Source: Anaerolineales bacterium
GTDB taxonomy: Bacteria; Chloroflexota; Anaerolineae; Anaerolineales; E44-bin32
Direction of reading: 5' to 3'
Length of the DNA: 13,116 bases
NCBI GenBank assembly: GCA_030608865.1
Contig: JAUWDI010000007.1
Location: forward strand, 1-13,116
Shown piece by piece: positions 7,031 to 13,116 of this stretch. Made by a program: the position numbers and the translations under genes. The notes below the pieces were generated by a model. That model saw only the letters and a program-made list of their open reading frames with translations, had not been told where the DNA came from and ran no database searches. Position 1 is the stretch's first letter; each line of letters opens with the position of its first letter.

Positions 7031-7433
7031 GTTGGTGTGCAGGCTCTGTGCCAAAGCATTTCTTGATGAAGAGATATGTGCAGCCAAAAATGAGAGAGCG
7101 AAATCCCCTTGTAAGCGTATGTTAAGAAGATTCCAATTCGCCGCCCGCTAGCGGACAAGAGGGCGGGCATAGTGCGAGTGTACGTGAAACGCGGTCAGCG
7201 GAGCAATGCGTCTTAGGTAACCCTGATCAAAGGGTGATAAACAGCCGTCAGGGGCAATTCAAGGTTAAGAAATATGAGGCAGTGAGACCCCGCCAACTTG
7301 CGCTGGACCCAAGCCGCCATACAATGACGGCGCCTAAGAGATTACAGGTGGCGGGTTAAAAGGTACCGCTCTTGCACCAGTGGCAGCAGGTTCCCTGGGA
7401 ATTTCATATATAGTTCTAATGCTCACGTTCGCG

Positions 7434-7465
7434 CCTGTATATATATAATAAGTAGAGTGTACAGG
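7434..7465 (+). promoter_or_regulatory. Probable clpC promoter region (perfect -10 within an inverted repeat)
   Basis: TATAAT at 7444-7449 matches the sigma-70 -10 consensus perfectly, about 45 bases before the clpC start. No good -35 is found 16-18 bases upstream, which suggests activator dependence or a chance match in an AT-rich run. CCTGTA (7434-7439) and TACAGG (7460-7465) form an inverted repeat around it, placed where a repressor could act. No CIRCE (HrcA), HAIR (HspR) or CtsR-like site was recognised. Confidence 0.4.
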
Positions 7466-7494
7466 TTGTTAGGTGCATTTGGAGGATACGGCTT

Positions 7495-9966
7495 ATGATG
7501 CGATTTGATCGATTTACCGAACGCGCCCAAGACGCGGCTCAGCGCGCGGCGGAGATCATCCAGCGCTACGGCCACAATCAAATTGACACAGAACATATTC
7601 TGCTAGCGCTGATAGAACAACCGCAAGGGGTTATCTCACAGATTCTTGAACGTTTGAACATCGACATCGATCACATTTCTGAACTGATCGATCAGCAATT
7701 GCGCGCCAGCCCCAAGGCGAATATTTATGGCGGGGGCGCTGGTCAGATATTCATTACGCCGCGCGTGAAACGCGTGGTCGATATGGCTAACGAAGAAGCC
7801 AATCGCTTGGACGACGAATACATTTCCACCGAACATTTATTCCTCGCTATTCTCTCCGAGCGCAACACAGCCATTTCTCGCTTGCTGTCCGATGAAGGGA
7901 TCACAAAAGAACGTGTCTATGACGCGATAAAAGAAACCCGCGGTGGTCAGCGGGTAACCGATCGCAAGGCAGAATCACGCTACCGGACGTTGGAAAAGTA
8001 CTCGCGAGATCTTTCTCAACTCGCCCGGGAAGGTAAATTAGATCCTGTCATCGGCAGGGACGATGAAATCCTGCGCCTGATCCAGATCCTCTCGAGACGC
8101 ACGAAAAATAACCCGGTGCTGATAGGGGAAGCAGGCGTGGGTAAAACAGCGATCGTCGAGGGGTTGGCACAGAAGATCATTGACGGGGACGTTCCGGAGA
8201 TCCTGAGCGGCAAACGGGTTGTTTCGCTGGATCTCGGCGCGATGATCGCCGGCTCACGTTTTCGCGGAGAATTTGAAGAACGCCTTAAGGCCTCGATTGA
8301 GGAGATACAAAGAGCGGAGGGCGAGATCATCTTAATGATCGATGAGCTTCATACTGTGGTCGGCGCCGGCGCCGCCCAGGGGGCGATGGACGCTTCCAAT
8401 ATGTTGAAGCCCGCCCTATCGCGCGGCGAACTCCAATGCATTGGAGCGACGACACTGGATGAATATCACAAGCACATCGAAAAGGATGCCGCGCTCGAGC
8501 GGCGATTCGCACCGCTCTATGTTGAAGAGCCCTCCATAGAAGAGACCATAGAAATGCTAAAGGGGCTGCGTGATCGCTATGAAGCGCATCATAAAGTCCG
8601 CTTCTCGGATGAGGCCTTGGTCGCTGCCGCCAGGCTGAGTCAACGTTATGTAACTGACCGGCACTTACCCGACAAAGCAATCGATTTGATGGATGAAGCG
8701 GCTGCCAAGCTGCGCGTTGCGCTGTACTCCCTGCCCCCCGAGTTGAAAGAGCTTAAAGCCGATGTGGATCGCATGATGGCCGAAGAGGAGCTGGCGGGGC
8801 AAGAGCGCGATTACGAACGAGCCGCGGAGAAAAAAGCACAGCGCCTCCGACTTGAGAAGGAATTTCGAATAAAACGTGACGCCTGGGAAGTCGAGCACCA
8901 ACTGGATGAGGTTGTGGACGAGGACGACATCGCTGAAGTCGTTGCGCAGTGGACCGGCATCCCGGTACACCAGGTGATGGAAACCGAGGCCGAAAAACTA
9001 CTGAATATGGAAGAGCGTCTGAACGAACGCATCATCGGGCAAGATGAAGCTATCCACGCTCTCTCGGACGCGATCCGGCGGGCTCGGGCGGGTCTTAAGG
9101 ACCCCCGCCGGCCGATAGGGTCGTTTATCTTCTTGGGTTCATCGGGAGTAGGGAAGACAGAGATGGCCAAGGCCCTTGCGGAATTTCTCTTCGACGAAGA
9201 TGATGCCCTGGTGCGAATTGACATGAGCGAATATCGTGAACAGCATTCCGTTTCGCGATTGTTCGGCGCACCTCCGGGCTATGTTGGCTACGAAGAAGGC
9301 GGACAGCTTACAGAAGCAATTAGAAGGCGCCCCTACCGCGTAATCTTGTTCGACGAAATCGAGAAGGCGCACCCTGAAGTGTGGAACACGCTGCTGCAGA
9401 TCCTGGACGATGGCCGGCTCACCGATGGCCAGGGCCGCATCGTCGATTTCCGCAACACAGTCCTGATCATGACCTCCAACCTGGGTACAGAATTCGTCAC
9501 CCGTTCGGGGACGTTGGGTTTCCAACGGTCGGGCGAGGGAGCGGAAAGCGAGGGGGAAGCAAAAATAGAGCGTGCCCTAAAGGACACCTTCCGACCTGAG
9601 TTCCTCAACCGTATCGATGAGGTAATCATCTTCTCCAAACTCACATTAGAGGACATGGTGCAGATCGTCAGCCTGCAAATGGAACAGGTCCGTGAACGAC
9701 TGGAAGACCACGGTTTGAAAGTTAGCTTGAGCGACGCAGCGCGTAACTGGCTAGCTCAAGAGGGTCTAGATCCAGATTTTGGCGCCCGGCCTCTCATGCG
9801 CGCGATTCAGAAGCATGTTGAGAGCCCGCTCTCTGTCAAGATCCTCCAGGGTGAGTTCAAAGAAGGCGGCCAAGTGTTGGTCGACTATGTCGAAGATGAG
9901 GGTGTGGTCTTTCTCCCAATAGAGGACAGCACGCCCATCGAAATCGACGAGGAAGTCAACGCCTGA
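7495..9966 (+). CDS. clpC: ATP-dependent Clp protease ATP-binding subunit ClpC
   Basis: An 823-residue Hsp100 unfoldase that feeds proteins to the ClpP peptidase. In order: a Clp_N repeat domain (about 4-145); AAA+ domain 1 with Walker A 'GEAGVGKT' (211-218) and Walker B 'ILMIDE' (279-284); a short middle segment (about 415-470) with a UVR-like coiled coil '[21 protein letters not shown]'; AAA+ domain 2 with Walker A 'GSSGVGKT' (548-555) and Walker B 'VILFDE' (616-621); and a C-terminal D2-small domain ending in an acidic tail. The short middle domain and the 'LGF' loop (674-676), the ClpP-docking tripeptide, mark ClpC rather than ClpB. The first ATG of an ATGATG pair is preferred: GGAGGA (7481-7486) is eight bases before it. 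The gene is monocistronic, closed by a strong terminator. Confidence 0.95.
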   Translation: MMRFDRFTERAQDAAQRAAEIIQRYGHNQIDTEHILLALIEQPQGVISQILERLNIDIDHISELIDQQLRASPKANIYGGGAGQIFITPRVKRVVDMANEEANRLDDEYISTEHLFLAILSERNTAISRLLSDEGITKERVYDAIKETRGGQRVTDRKAESRYRTLEKYSRDLSQLAREGKLDPVIGRDDEILRLIQILSRRTKNNPVLIGEAGVGKTAIVEGLAQKIIDGDVPEILSGKRVVSLDLGAMIAGSRFRGEFEERLKASIEEIQRAEGEIILMIDELHTVVGAGAAQGAMDASNMLKPALSRGELQCIGATTLDEYHKHIEKDAALERRFAPLYVEEPSIEETIEMLKGLRDRYEAHHKVRFSDEALVAAARLSQRYVTDRHLPDKAIDLMDEAAAKLRVALYSLPPELKELKADVDRMMAEEELAGQERDYERAAEKKAQRLRLEKEFRIKRDAWEVEHQLDEVVDEDDIAEVVAQWTGIPVHQVMETEAEKLLNMEERLNERIIGQDEAIHALSDAIRRARAGLKDPRRPIGSFIFLGSSGVGKTEMAKALAEFLFDEDDALVRIDMSEYREQHSVSRLFGAPPGYVGYEEGGQLTEAIRRRPYRVILFDEIEKAHPEVWNTLLQILDDGRLTDGQGRIVDFRNTVLIMTSNLGTEFVTRSGTLGFQRSGEGAESEGEAKIERALKDTFRPEFLNRIDEVIIFSKLTLEDMVQIVSLQMEQVRERLEDHGLKVSLSDAARNWLAQEGLDPDFGARPLMRAIQKHVESPLSVKILQGEFKEGGQVLVDYVEDEGVVFLPIEDSTPIEIDEEVNA

Positions 9967-9994
9967 GGAGTTAAGCTGACAAAGTTGATAAATT

Positions 9995-10031
9995 AGGGGC
10001 TGGCCATAGAGGCCAGCCCCTTATGTTTTTT
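9995..10031 (+). terminator. Intrinsic terminator of clpC
   Basis: A perfect 11-bp GC-rich stem (9995-10005 with 10011-10021) closes a 5-base loop and is followed by TATGTTTTTT, with six T's at 10026-10031. It starts 29 bases after the clpC stop codon. Confidence 0.93.
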
Positions 10032-10190
10032 GGTGTTCCTCCATTTTCTGTGGAAAGGTGACATAAACGCGGATACCCCAGTTGATGAACACTTTATATA
10101 ACGGTATCCGCAGATGTGATGAAACGCTTTTTTCCTTTTCCCCCCTATGTCCCCCAAGGGGGACGTGGGTGCAGTAGTCTGCCCTCGCAA

Positions 10191-10238
10191 AGCACTCTAG
10201 GCTCCTACGGAGTGCTGCGCGAAGCGCAGCGTGGAGCC
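10191..10238. repeat. Nested stem-loop with GCGAAGC core
   Basis: GCTGCGC-GAA-GCGCAGC (10214-10230) is a perfect 7-bp hairpin centred on GCGAAGC. It is surrounded by GGCTCC (10200-10205) pairing with GGAGCC (10233-10238), and overlapped by AGCACTC (10191-10197) pairing with GAGTGCT (10210-10216), so alternative folds are possible. Confidence 0.6.
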
Positions 10239-10373
10239 ACACCCCCTGACAACGATCGATTTCAGGCTTTTCGTTTCATAGGGACGTCTCTAAGGAACAC
10301 CGAGCAGCGCTTATGGGATGTATATCATGGTTCTTCCCACGCTGGTGAGGGGTTGTTGGTTGAATGTGGACTG

Positions 10374-10390
10374 CGGAAGCTCTGCTTCCG
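10374..10390. repeat. Short hairpin CGGAAGC-TCT-GCTTCCG
   Basis: A perfect 7-bp inverted repeat with a TCT loop. The 13 bases GCTCTGCTTCCGG (10379-10391) recur exactly as reverse complement at 477-489 in the spacer near the left end. Confidence 0.6.
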
Positions 10391-10427
10391 GCCGTAGGCG
10401 CAGCCTGAGCTATGAGGTACGCGCGTA

Positions 10428-10460
10428 AACCTCCCGCAGGTTCGAAACCTGCGGGAGGTT
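10428..10460. repeat. Perfect 15-bp inverted repeat with 3-base loop
   Basis: AACCTCCCGCAGGTT (10428-10442) and AACCTGCGGGAGGTT (10446-10460) are exact reverse complements separated by CGA. No T-run follows on either strand beyond TTT, so it is not a classical terminator, though its stability could stop or protect the recN transcript. It resembles dispersed intergenic repeats of environmental Chloroflexota genomes (from memory, not searched). Confidence 0.75.
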
Positions 10461-10486
10461 GTGGATAACAGGTTGCAAGATGGCGT

Positions 10487-10514
10487 CGGGCCGACACACG
10501 GGTCGGCCCCTACG
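10487..10514 (-). repeat. 28-nt palindromic repeat, copy 2 (inverted relative to copy 1)
   Basis: The reverse complement matches 317-344 at 27 of 28 positions. The single difference is in the loop, so the GGGCCGAC/GTCGGCCC stem (10488-10495 and 10502-10509) is conserved. Confidence 0.8.
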
Positions 10515-10625
10515 GTTTACTAATGTTCTGGGTACCGTAAATACACTAGGCCACCCACACAATTTGGAGGAGAACCTGTTTTGTTAATTATTGGGGGACT
10601 ACTGCTCTTTCGTCGCTCCACCCGT

Positions 10626-12353
10626 TTACGCTTCGATCTTGTCGGCGCTGGCTGTGTAGAGCAGTTCAGTGGCGCTCTCGAGGTTCGGCTGTGTTACGCC
10701 TCCCAACATCGATGCCAGTTCCGTTATCCGTTCCGAGTCGCTCAAAGAGTGCGTAAGCGTGATCGTACGCTCACCTTTTATTTGCTTTTCAACTTTGACA
10801 TGCTGATCTCCAAACGATGCCAATTGCGGGAGATGGGTTATACATAGAACCTGGTGTTTAGGTGTTAATTTCCACAATTTCTCCCCGATGATCGCCCCGA
10901 CCCTGCCGCCGATCCCCTGGTCGATCTCGTCAAAAATCAACGTTGGCGTTCGATCGGCTTGCGCCAGGATGCCCTTTAATCCAAGCATAAGCCGTGATGT
11001 TTCACCGCCTGAGGCGACCTTCGTCAACGGTTTTAACCCTTCACCTGGATTGGCCGCGACCAGAAACTCGATATGATCCAGACCGGTTGGGCCAAGCGCG
11101 ACATGACGGTCGCCGATAGGGGCTCCGTCAGGATCGTCATCCCAGTGTTGGGCGAGACCGAATTTGGCCCCTTTCATATGCAAATCTGCCAATTCATGCT
11201 CGATTGCATTTGCCAGGCGCTTTCCAGCATCTTCTCGGATCTTGGTAAGCTGCTCGCCAAGTTTGCCCAAGCGATGAAGGAGGGCTCCTTCCTCCTCGGT
11301 CAATTCTTTTAGACGTTCTTCTGCATGGGTAATATTCTCCATGTCTTCTCTTGCGGTTTCGGCTTGGGAAAGGATGGCTTCAATGCTTCCCCCATATTTG
11401 CGCTTCATGGTGGTTATCATGTTCAGGCGCTCTTCGACTTCGTCCAGTCGATGTGGGTTGAATAGGATTTCCTCACGGTAAAGCCTAAGCCGCCGGATGA
11501 GTTCGGATACTTGCTCAATGATCGCTTGCGCTTGAGCTTGTGAATCGGCCATGCTCGGGTCAATTTTGGCAAGACTAGACGTGGAATGCACGACACGTCC
11601 AAGAAGATCAGCGGCTGATTCCTGGCCCTCGATCTGACCGTCAAGCGCGGTGATCGCCTCCTCGGTTTGTTGTGCAAGTTGTTCGGCGTTCGCCAAGCGG
11701 GAGCGCTCCTCAAGCAAGGTTTCGTCCTCTCCGGGTTGTAATTTGGCTGACTCAACCTCGTTGATCTGAAAGGTGAGGAACTCAATCTTTCTGGCGGAAT
11801 CTTGCTCCTGTTTGCGCAGTTGTTCCAGCTGGAGGCGGACTTCACCCAGGGTTTGATACTGCTCTTTATACGACTGGAGAATATCGTCGTCGGAAGCATA
11901 TCGATCCAAGAGCCGGATGTGCTCGCGTACACGTAGCAGGCTGAGGTGCTCGGATTGACCATGGACATCTACCAGTAACTCGCCGATTTCTGACAGCAGA
12001 CCTAGTGTGACTACGCGGCCATTCACGCGGCAGATATTCCGCCCCTCGCGCCGGATTTCTCGCCCAAGAAGAACCTTTCCTGGGTCGTCAAGTAAACCTT
12101 CCTGGTCTAGGATGCGATGGATCGGCTCTTGGGTGGATGGATCGAGATCGAAAAGCCCTTCGATCAAGGCTATCTCAGATTCGGTGCGGACAAAGGTGCT
12201 ATCTGCCCGGCCGCCCAGAAGCATCTCCACGGCATCGATGATGATGGATTTGCCCGCGCCAGTCTCGCCTGTGAAGACCACAAAGCCCGGCTTCAGGGTG
12301 AGCCGCAAATCTTCGATAATGGCGAAATCTCTGATGTGAAGTTCGTTTAGCAT
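10626..12353 (-). CDS. recN: DNA repair protein RecN
   Basis: RecN is an SMC-like ATPase that acts at double-strand breaks with the RecA pathway. The 575-residue product has the usual RecN length and layout. The N-terminal 'LNELHIRDFAIIEDL' is followed by Walker A 'GETGAGKS' (29-36) and 'VDVHGQSEHLSLL' (128-140). A long coiled-coil pair (about 160-240 and 300-395) follows. The C-terminal ATPase half has signature 'ASGGETSR' (447-454), Walker B 'LIFDEID' (472-478), 'GIGGRVG' (480-486) and the H-loop 'CITHLPQLASFGD' (504-516). Unlike SMC proteins it lacks a hinge domain. ATG 12353 starts eight bases after the zinc-finger gene's stop, so it is last in the nadK operon. Its own ribosome site is poor, suggesting coupled translation. 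No LexA-like box is apparent in the short gap. Confidence 0.96.
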   Translation of the reverse strand: MLNELHIRDFAIIEDLRLTLKPGFVVFTGETGAGKSIIIDAVEMLLGGRADSTFVRTESEIALIEGLFDLDPSTQEPIHRILDQEGLLDDPGKVLLGREIRREGRNICRVNGRVVTLGLLSEIGELLVDVHGQSEHLSLLRVREHIRLLDRYASDDDILQSYKEQYQTLGEVRLQLEQLRKQEQDSARKIEFLTFQINEVESAKLQPGEDETLLEERSRLANAEQLAQQTEEAITALDGQIEGQESAADLLGRVVHSTSSLAKIDPSMADSQAQAQAIIEQVSELIRRLRLYREEILFNPHRLDEVEERLNMITTMKRKYGGSIEAILSQAETAREDMENITHAEERLKELTEEEGALLHRLGKLGEQLTKIREDAGKRLANAIEHELADLHMKGAKFGLAQHWDDDPDGAPIGDRHVALGPTGLDHIEFLVAANPGEGLKPLTKVASGGETSRLMLGLKGILAQADRTPTLIFDEIDQGIGGRVGAIIGEKLWKLTPKHQVLCITHLPQLASFGDQHVKVEKQIKGERTITLTHSLSDSERITELASMLGGVTQPNLESATELLYTASADKIEA

Positions 12354-12361
12354 GTCGTTAA

Positions 12362-12904
12362 CTAGAGTTTGATGGTCCCAAGTCGGTAATACATCGTACT
12401 GATAATTAAAAAACCGTATCCTAGAGGCCAGGCGAAACTTAAGAGCGCGGCGCCGATGAAGCCCGGCTCAAGATCGATGCCCAATGTGAGTAAGGTAAGG
12501 AAGGGAAACGAACGGAAGCCTAAATAGAGAACCACTCCCAGGATCCCGCCAACGATGCTCGTGATCGTTAGCTGCCGGCTGCGGCGCTTGTTCACTGCCA
12601 GGCGTATTAGTTCAGCAATGCCACCGCCGACAATCGGGGCTACAAACAACCCCCAGAATCCTATAAGGCTTAGAAGCGCCGTGGCAAGACCAACGGAAAT
12701 CAGTGCAATTGCACCGGCGATAGGAAGATCGATTGCGGTGGATGTTTCGAAAACCTTCTGATGTCCGCGAATACACTCGCTGCAGCGGTAACCAACCGGG
12801 GTTTGCACGGCGCATTTAGGACAGATGGGTTTATCGCAGTGGTTGCACCGTAGGGCTGTTTCCACATTGGGGTGGTTGGCACAAGTGAGTGAATGCTCTG
12901 TCAT
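12362..12904 (-). CDS. B-box-type zinc-finger membrane protein, function unknown
   Basis: The 180-residue product begins with a cytoplasmic-looking zinc-binding segment of B-box type. Ligand candidates are C8-x2-H11, C20-x2-C23, C28-x2-C31 and C41-x2-C44, ending in 'GYRCSECIRGHQK'. About four membrane segments follow (roughly 60-80, 82-98, 113-130, 147-172), with a basic loop 'NKRRSRQ' between the second and third. Small proteins with a zinc finger before a membrane domain are annotated in several bacterial phyla, but I know of no established function. The start ATG (12904-12902) overlaps the nadK stop TGA (12903-12901) as ATGA, so translation is probably coupled. The gene sits between nadK and recN in the same operon. 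Confidence 0.88.
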   Translation of the reverse strand: MTEHSLTCANHPNVETALRCNHCDKPICPKCAVQTPVGYRCSECIRGHQKVFETSTAIDLPIAGAIALISVGLATALLSLIGFWGLFVAPIVGGGIAELIRLAVNKRRSRQLTITSIVGGILGVVLYLGFRSFPFLTLLTLGIDLEPGFIGAALLSFAWPLGYGFLIISTMYYRLGTIKL

Positions 12905-13116
12905 GTTATCTGGCTCGCGGAGGGGTTTTGGTTCATATGTGAAGTCAAATTTCGATAGAAATAATCCGGATCCTGAAAGCGCACGAAGAGGGCGACATAT
13001 TCACTGGCGTGGGCTCTAACGACATCTCGGTCCTGCAGTTGAACAGGTTCATGGCCATCCATGCTCAGGGAAGCCAGGTGGTCTGTCTTTACCTCAATAG
13101 ACACTTCAGAGCCTTC
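12901..13116 (-). CDS. nadK: NAD kinase (C-terminal part only)
   Basis: The minus-strand frame is open from the window edge to TGA at 12901-12903, giving the last 71 codons. It reads as the C-terminal all-beta part of NAD kinase: 'SIEVKTDHLASLSMDGHEPVQ' followed by 'LQDRDVVRAHAS', 'YVALFVRF' and a closing 'FYRNL'. The 'L-x-x-DGxE-x-x-LQxxD-x-V' pattern is characteristic. NAD kinase phosphorylates NAD to NADP in the cytoplasm. The GGDG catalytic region would lie outside the window. Adjacency to recN supports the call, since nadK-recN pairs are common in bacteria. The true start is not in the window; an internal GTG at 13104 is not a start. Confidence 0.82.
   Translation of the reverse strand, partial: EGSEVSIEVKTDHLASLSMDGHEPVQLQDRDVVRAHASEYVALFVRFQDPDYFYRNLTSHMNQNPSASQIT

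Larger units (their letters stand above)
6970..7480. other. Long non-coding region between the kinase and clpC, possibly structured RNA
   Basis: About 540 bases lie between the divergent starts. No open frame with a ribosome site or family resemblance was found. The middle part has nested complementarity: TCTTAGG (7211-7217) pairs with CCTAAGA (7333-7339) across about 115 bases, enclosing ACCCT/AGGGT (7220-7224 and 7231-7235) and GCCGTC (7244-7249) with GACGGC (7327-7332). This could be the folded leader of clpC or a small RNA. I could not match it to 6S, SRP, tmRNA, RNase P or a riboswitch class from memory. Further left, CCGCTAGCGG (7146-7155) is a palindrome. Confidence 0.4.
10032..10620. 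other. Palindrome-rich non-coding spacer between clpC and recN
   Basis: No gene is supported. The spacer holds GTCCCCC-AA-GGGGGAC (10149-10164), a nested stem (10191-10238), CGGAAGC-TCT-GCTTCCG (10374-10390), a 15-bp perfect hairpin (10428-10460) and the second 28-nt repeat copy (10487-10514). Both flanking genes end here, so the hairpins may help terminate or stabilise the two converging transcripts. GGAGGAG at 10566-10572 looks like a ribosome site but has no credible reading frame behind it. Confidence 0.6.

Noticed and set aside
7091..7126. Short frames (leader-peptide-like) in the kinase-clpC spacer
   Set aside because: No ribosome site, no codon run typical of attenuators, and only about 11 codons long.
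7355..7372. GGTACCGC resembling the T-box antiterminator core
   Set aside because: The preceding bases do not fit the GGTGG-x-ACCGCG consensus, no terminator follows, and clpC is not a T-box target.
10191..10216. CIRCE-like element AGCACTC ... GAGTGCT downstream of clpC
   Set aside because: The half-sites match CIRCE arms, but the spacer is 12 bases instead of 9, the outer TT/AA bases are missing, and it lies in a palindrome cluster after the terminator and not in front of a heat-shock gene.
10116..10397. 93-codon plus-strand open frame after clpC
   Set aside because: It is made of palindromic repeats, has no proper ribosome site, and its translation shows no family resemblance.
10581..10847. 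Plus-strand frame following a GGAGGAG sequence
   Set aside because: The ribosome-site-like sequence is suggestive, but most of the frame is antisense to the conserved RecN C-terminus, and the start would be TTG.

Overview
This window reads as a housekeeping segment of a bacterial chromosome of moderate GC. The likeliest source is a member of the Chloroflexota (Anaerolineae-like). That is inference, from the gene flavour (a ClpC-type ATPase, a zinc-finger membrane protein between nadK and recN, a multi-PAS/GAF histidine kinase, a sortase remnant) and from intergenic palindromes of a dispersed-repeat type; no rRNA or other marker gene is present. No phage, transposase, CRISPR array or tRNA gene was seen.

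Layout: (1) Bases 1-142, minus strand, hold the first 47 codons of a MacB/LolD-type ABC transporter ATPase that leaves the window at its Walker A motif. (2) Bases 160-597 are non-coding and carry short hairpins and one copy of a 28-nt palindromic repeat. (3) An unrecognised polytopic membrane protein (minus) and an EamA/DMT-type permease (plus) diverge from a short intergenic region containing a 7-bp inverted repeat. (4) mutY (minus), whose C-terminal domain keeps a complete Nudix box, diverges from an O-methyltransferase gene (plus); a 7-bp inverted repeat lies between them. (5) A decayed sortase C-terminus, with the TLxTC catalytic-cysteine motif, sits directly behind the 3' end of a 750-residue sensor histidine kinase (minus). 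(6) A roughly 540-bp non-coding region separates the kinase from the divergent clpC gene (plus), which ends at a textbook intrinsic terminator. (7) A 550-bp palindrome-rich region contains the second, inverted copy of the 28-nt repeat. (8) A minus-strand operon nadK (partial) - B-box zinc-finger membrane protein - recN closes the window.

Functionally, mutY and recN are DNA-maintenance genes (oxidised-guanine mispairs and double-strand breaks), clpC is protein quality control, nadK makes NADP, and the kinase, transporter pieces and methyltransferase are stand-alone functions. I found no convincing new multi-gene system. The most interesting points are the sortase relic, the Nudix-competent-looking MutY, the kinase-clpC intergenic region with possible RNA structure, and the hairpin-rich spacers.
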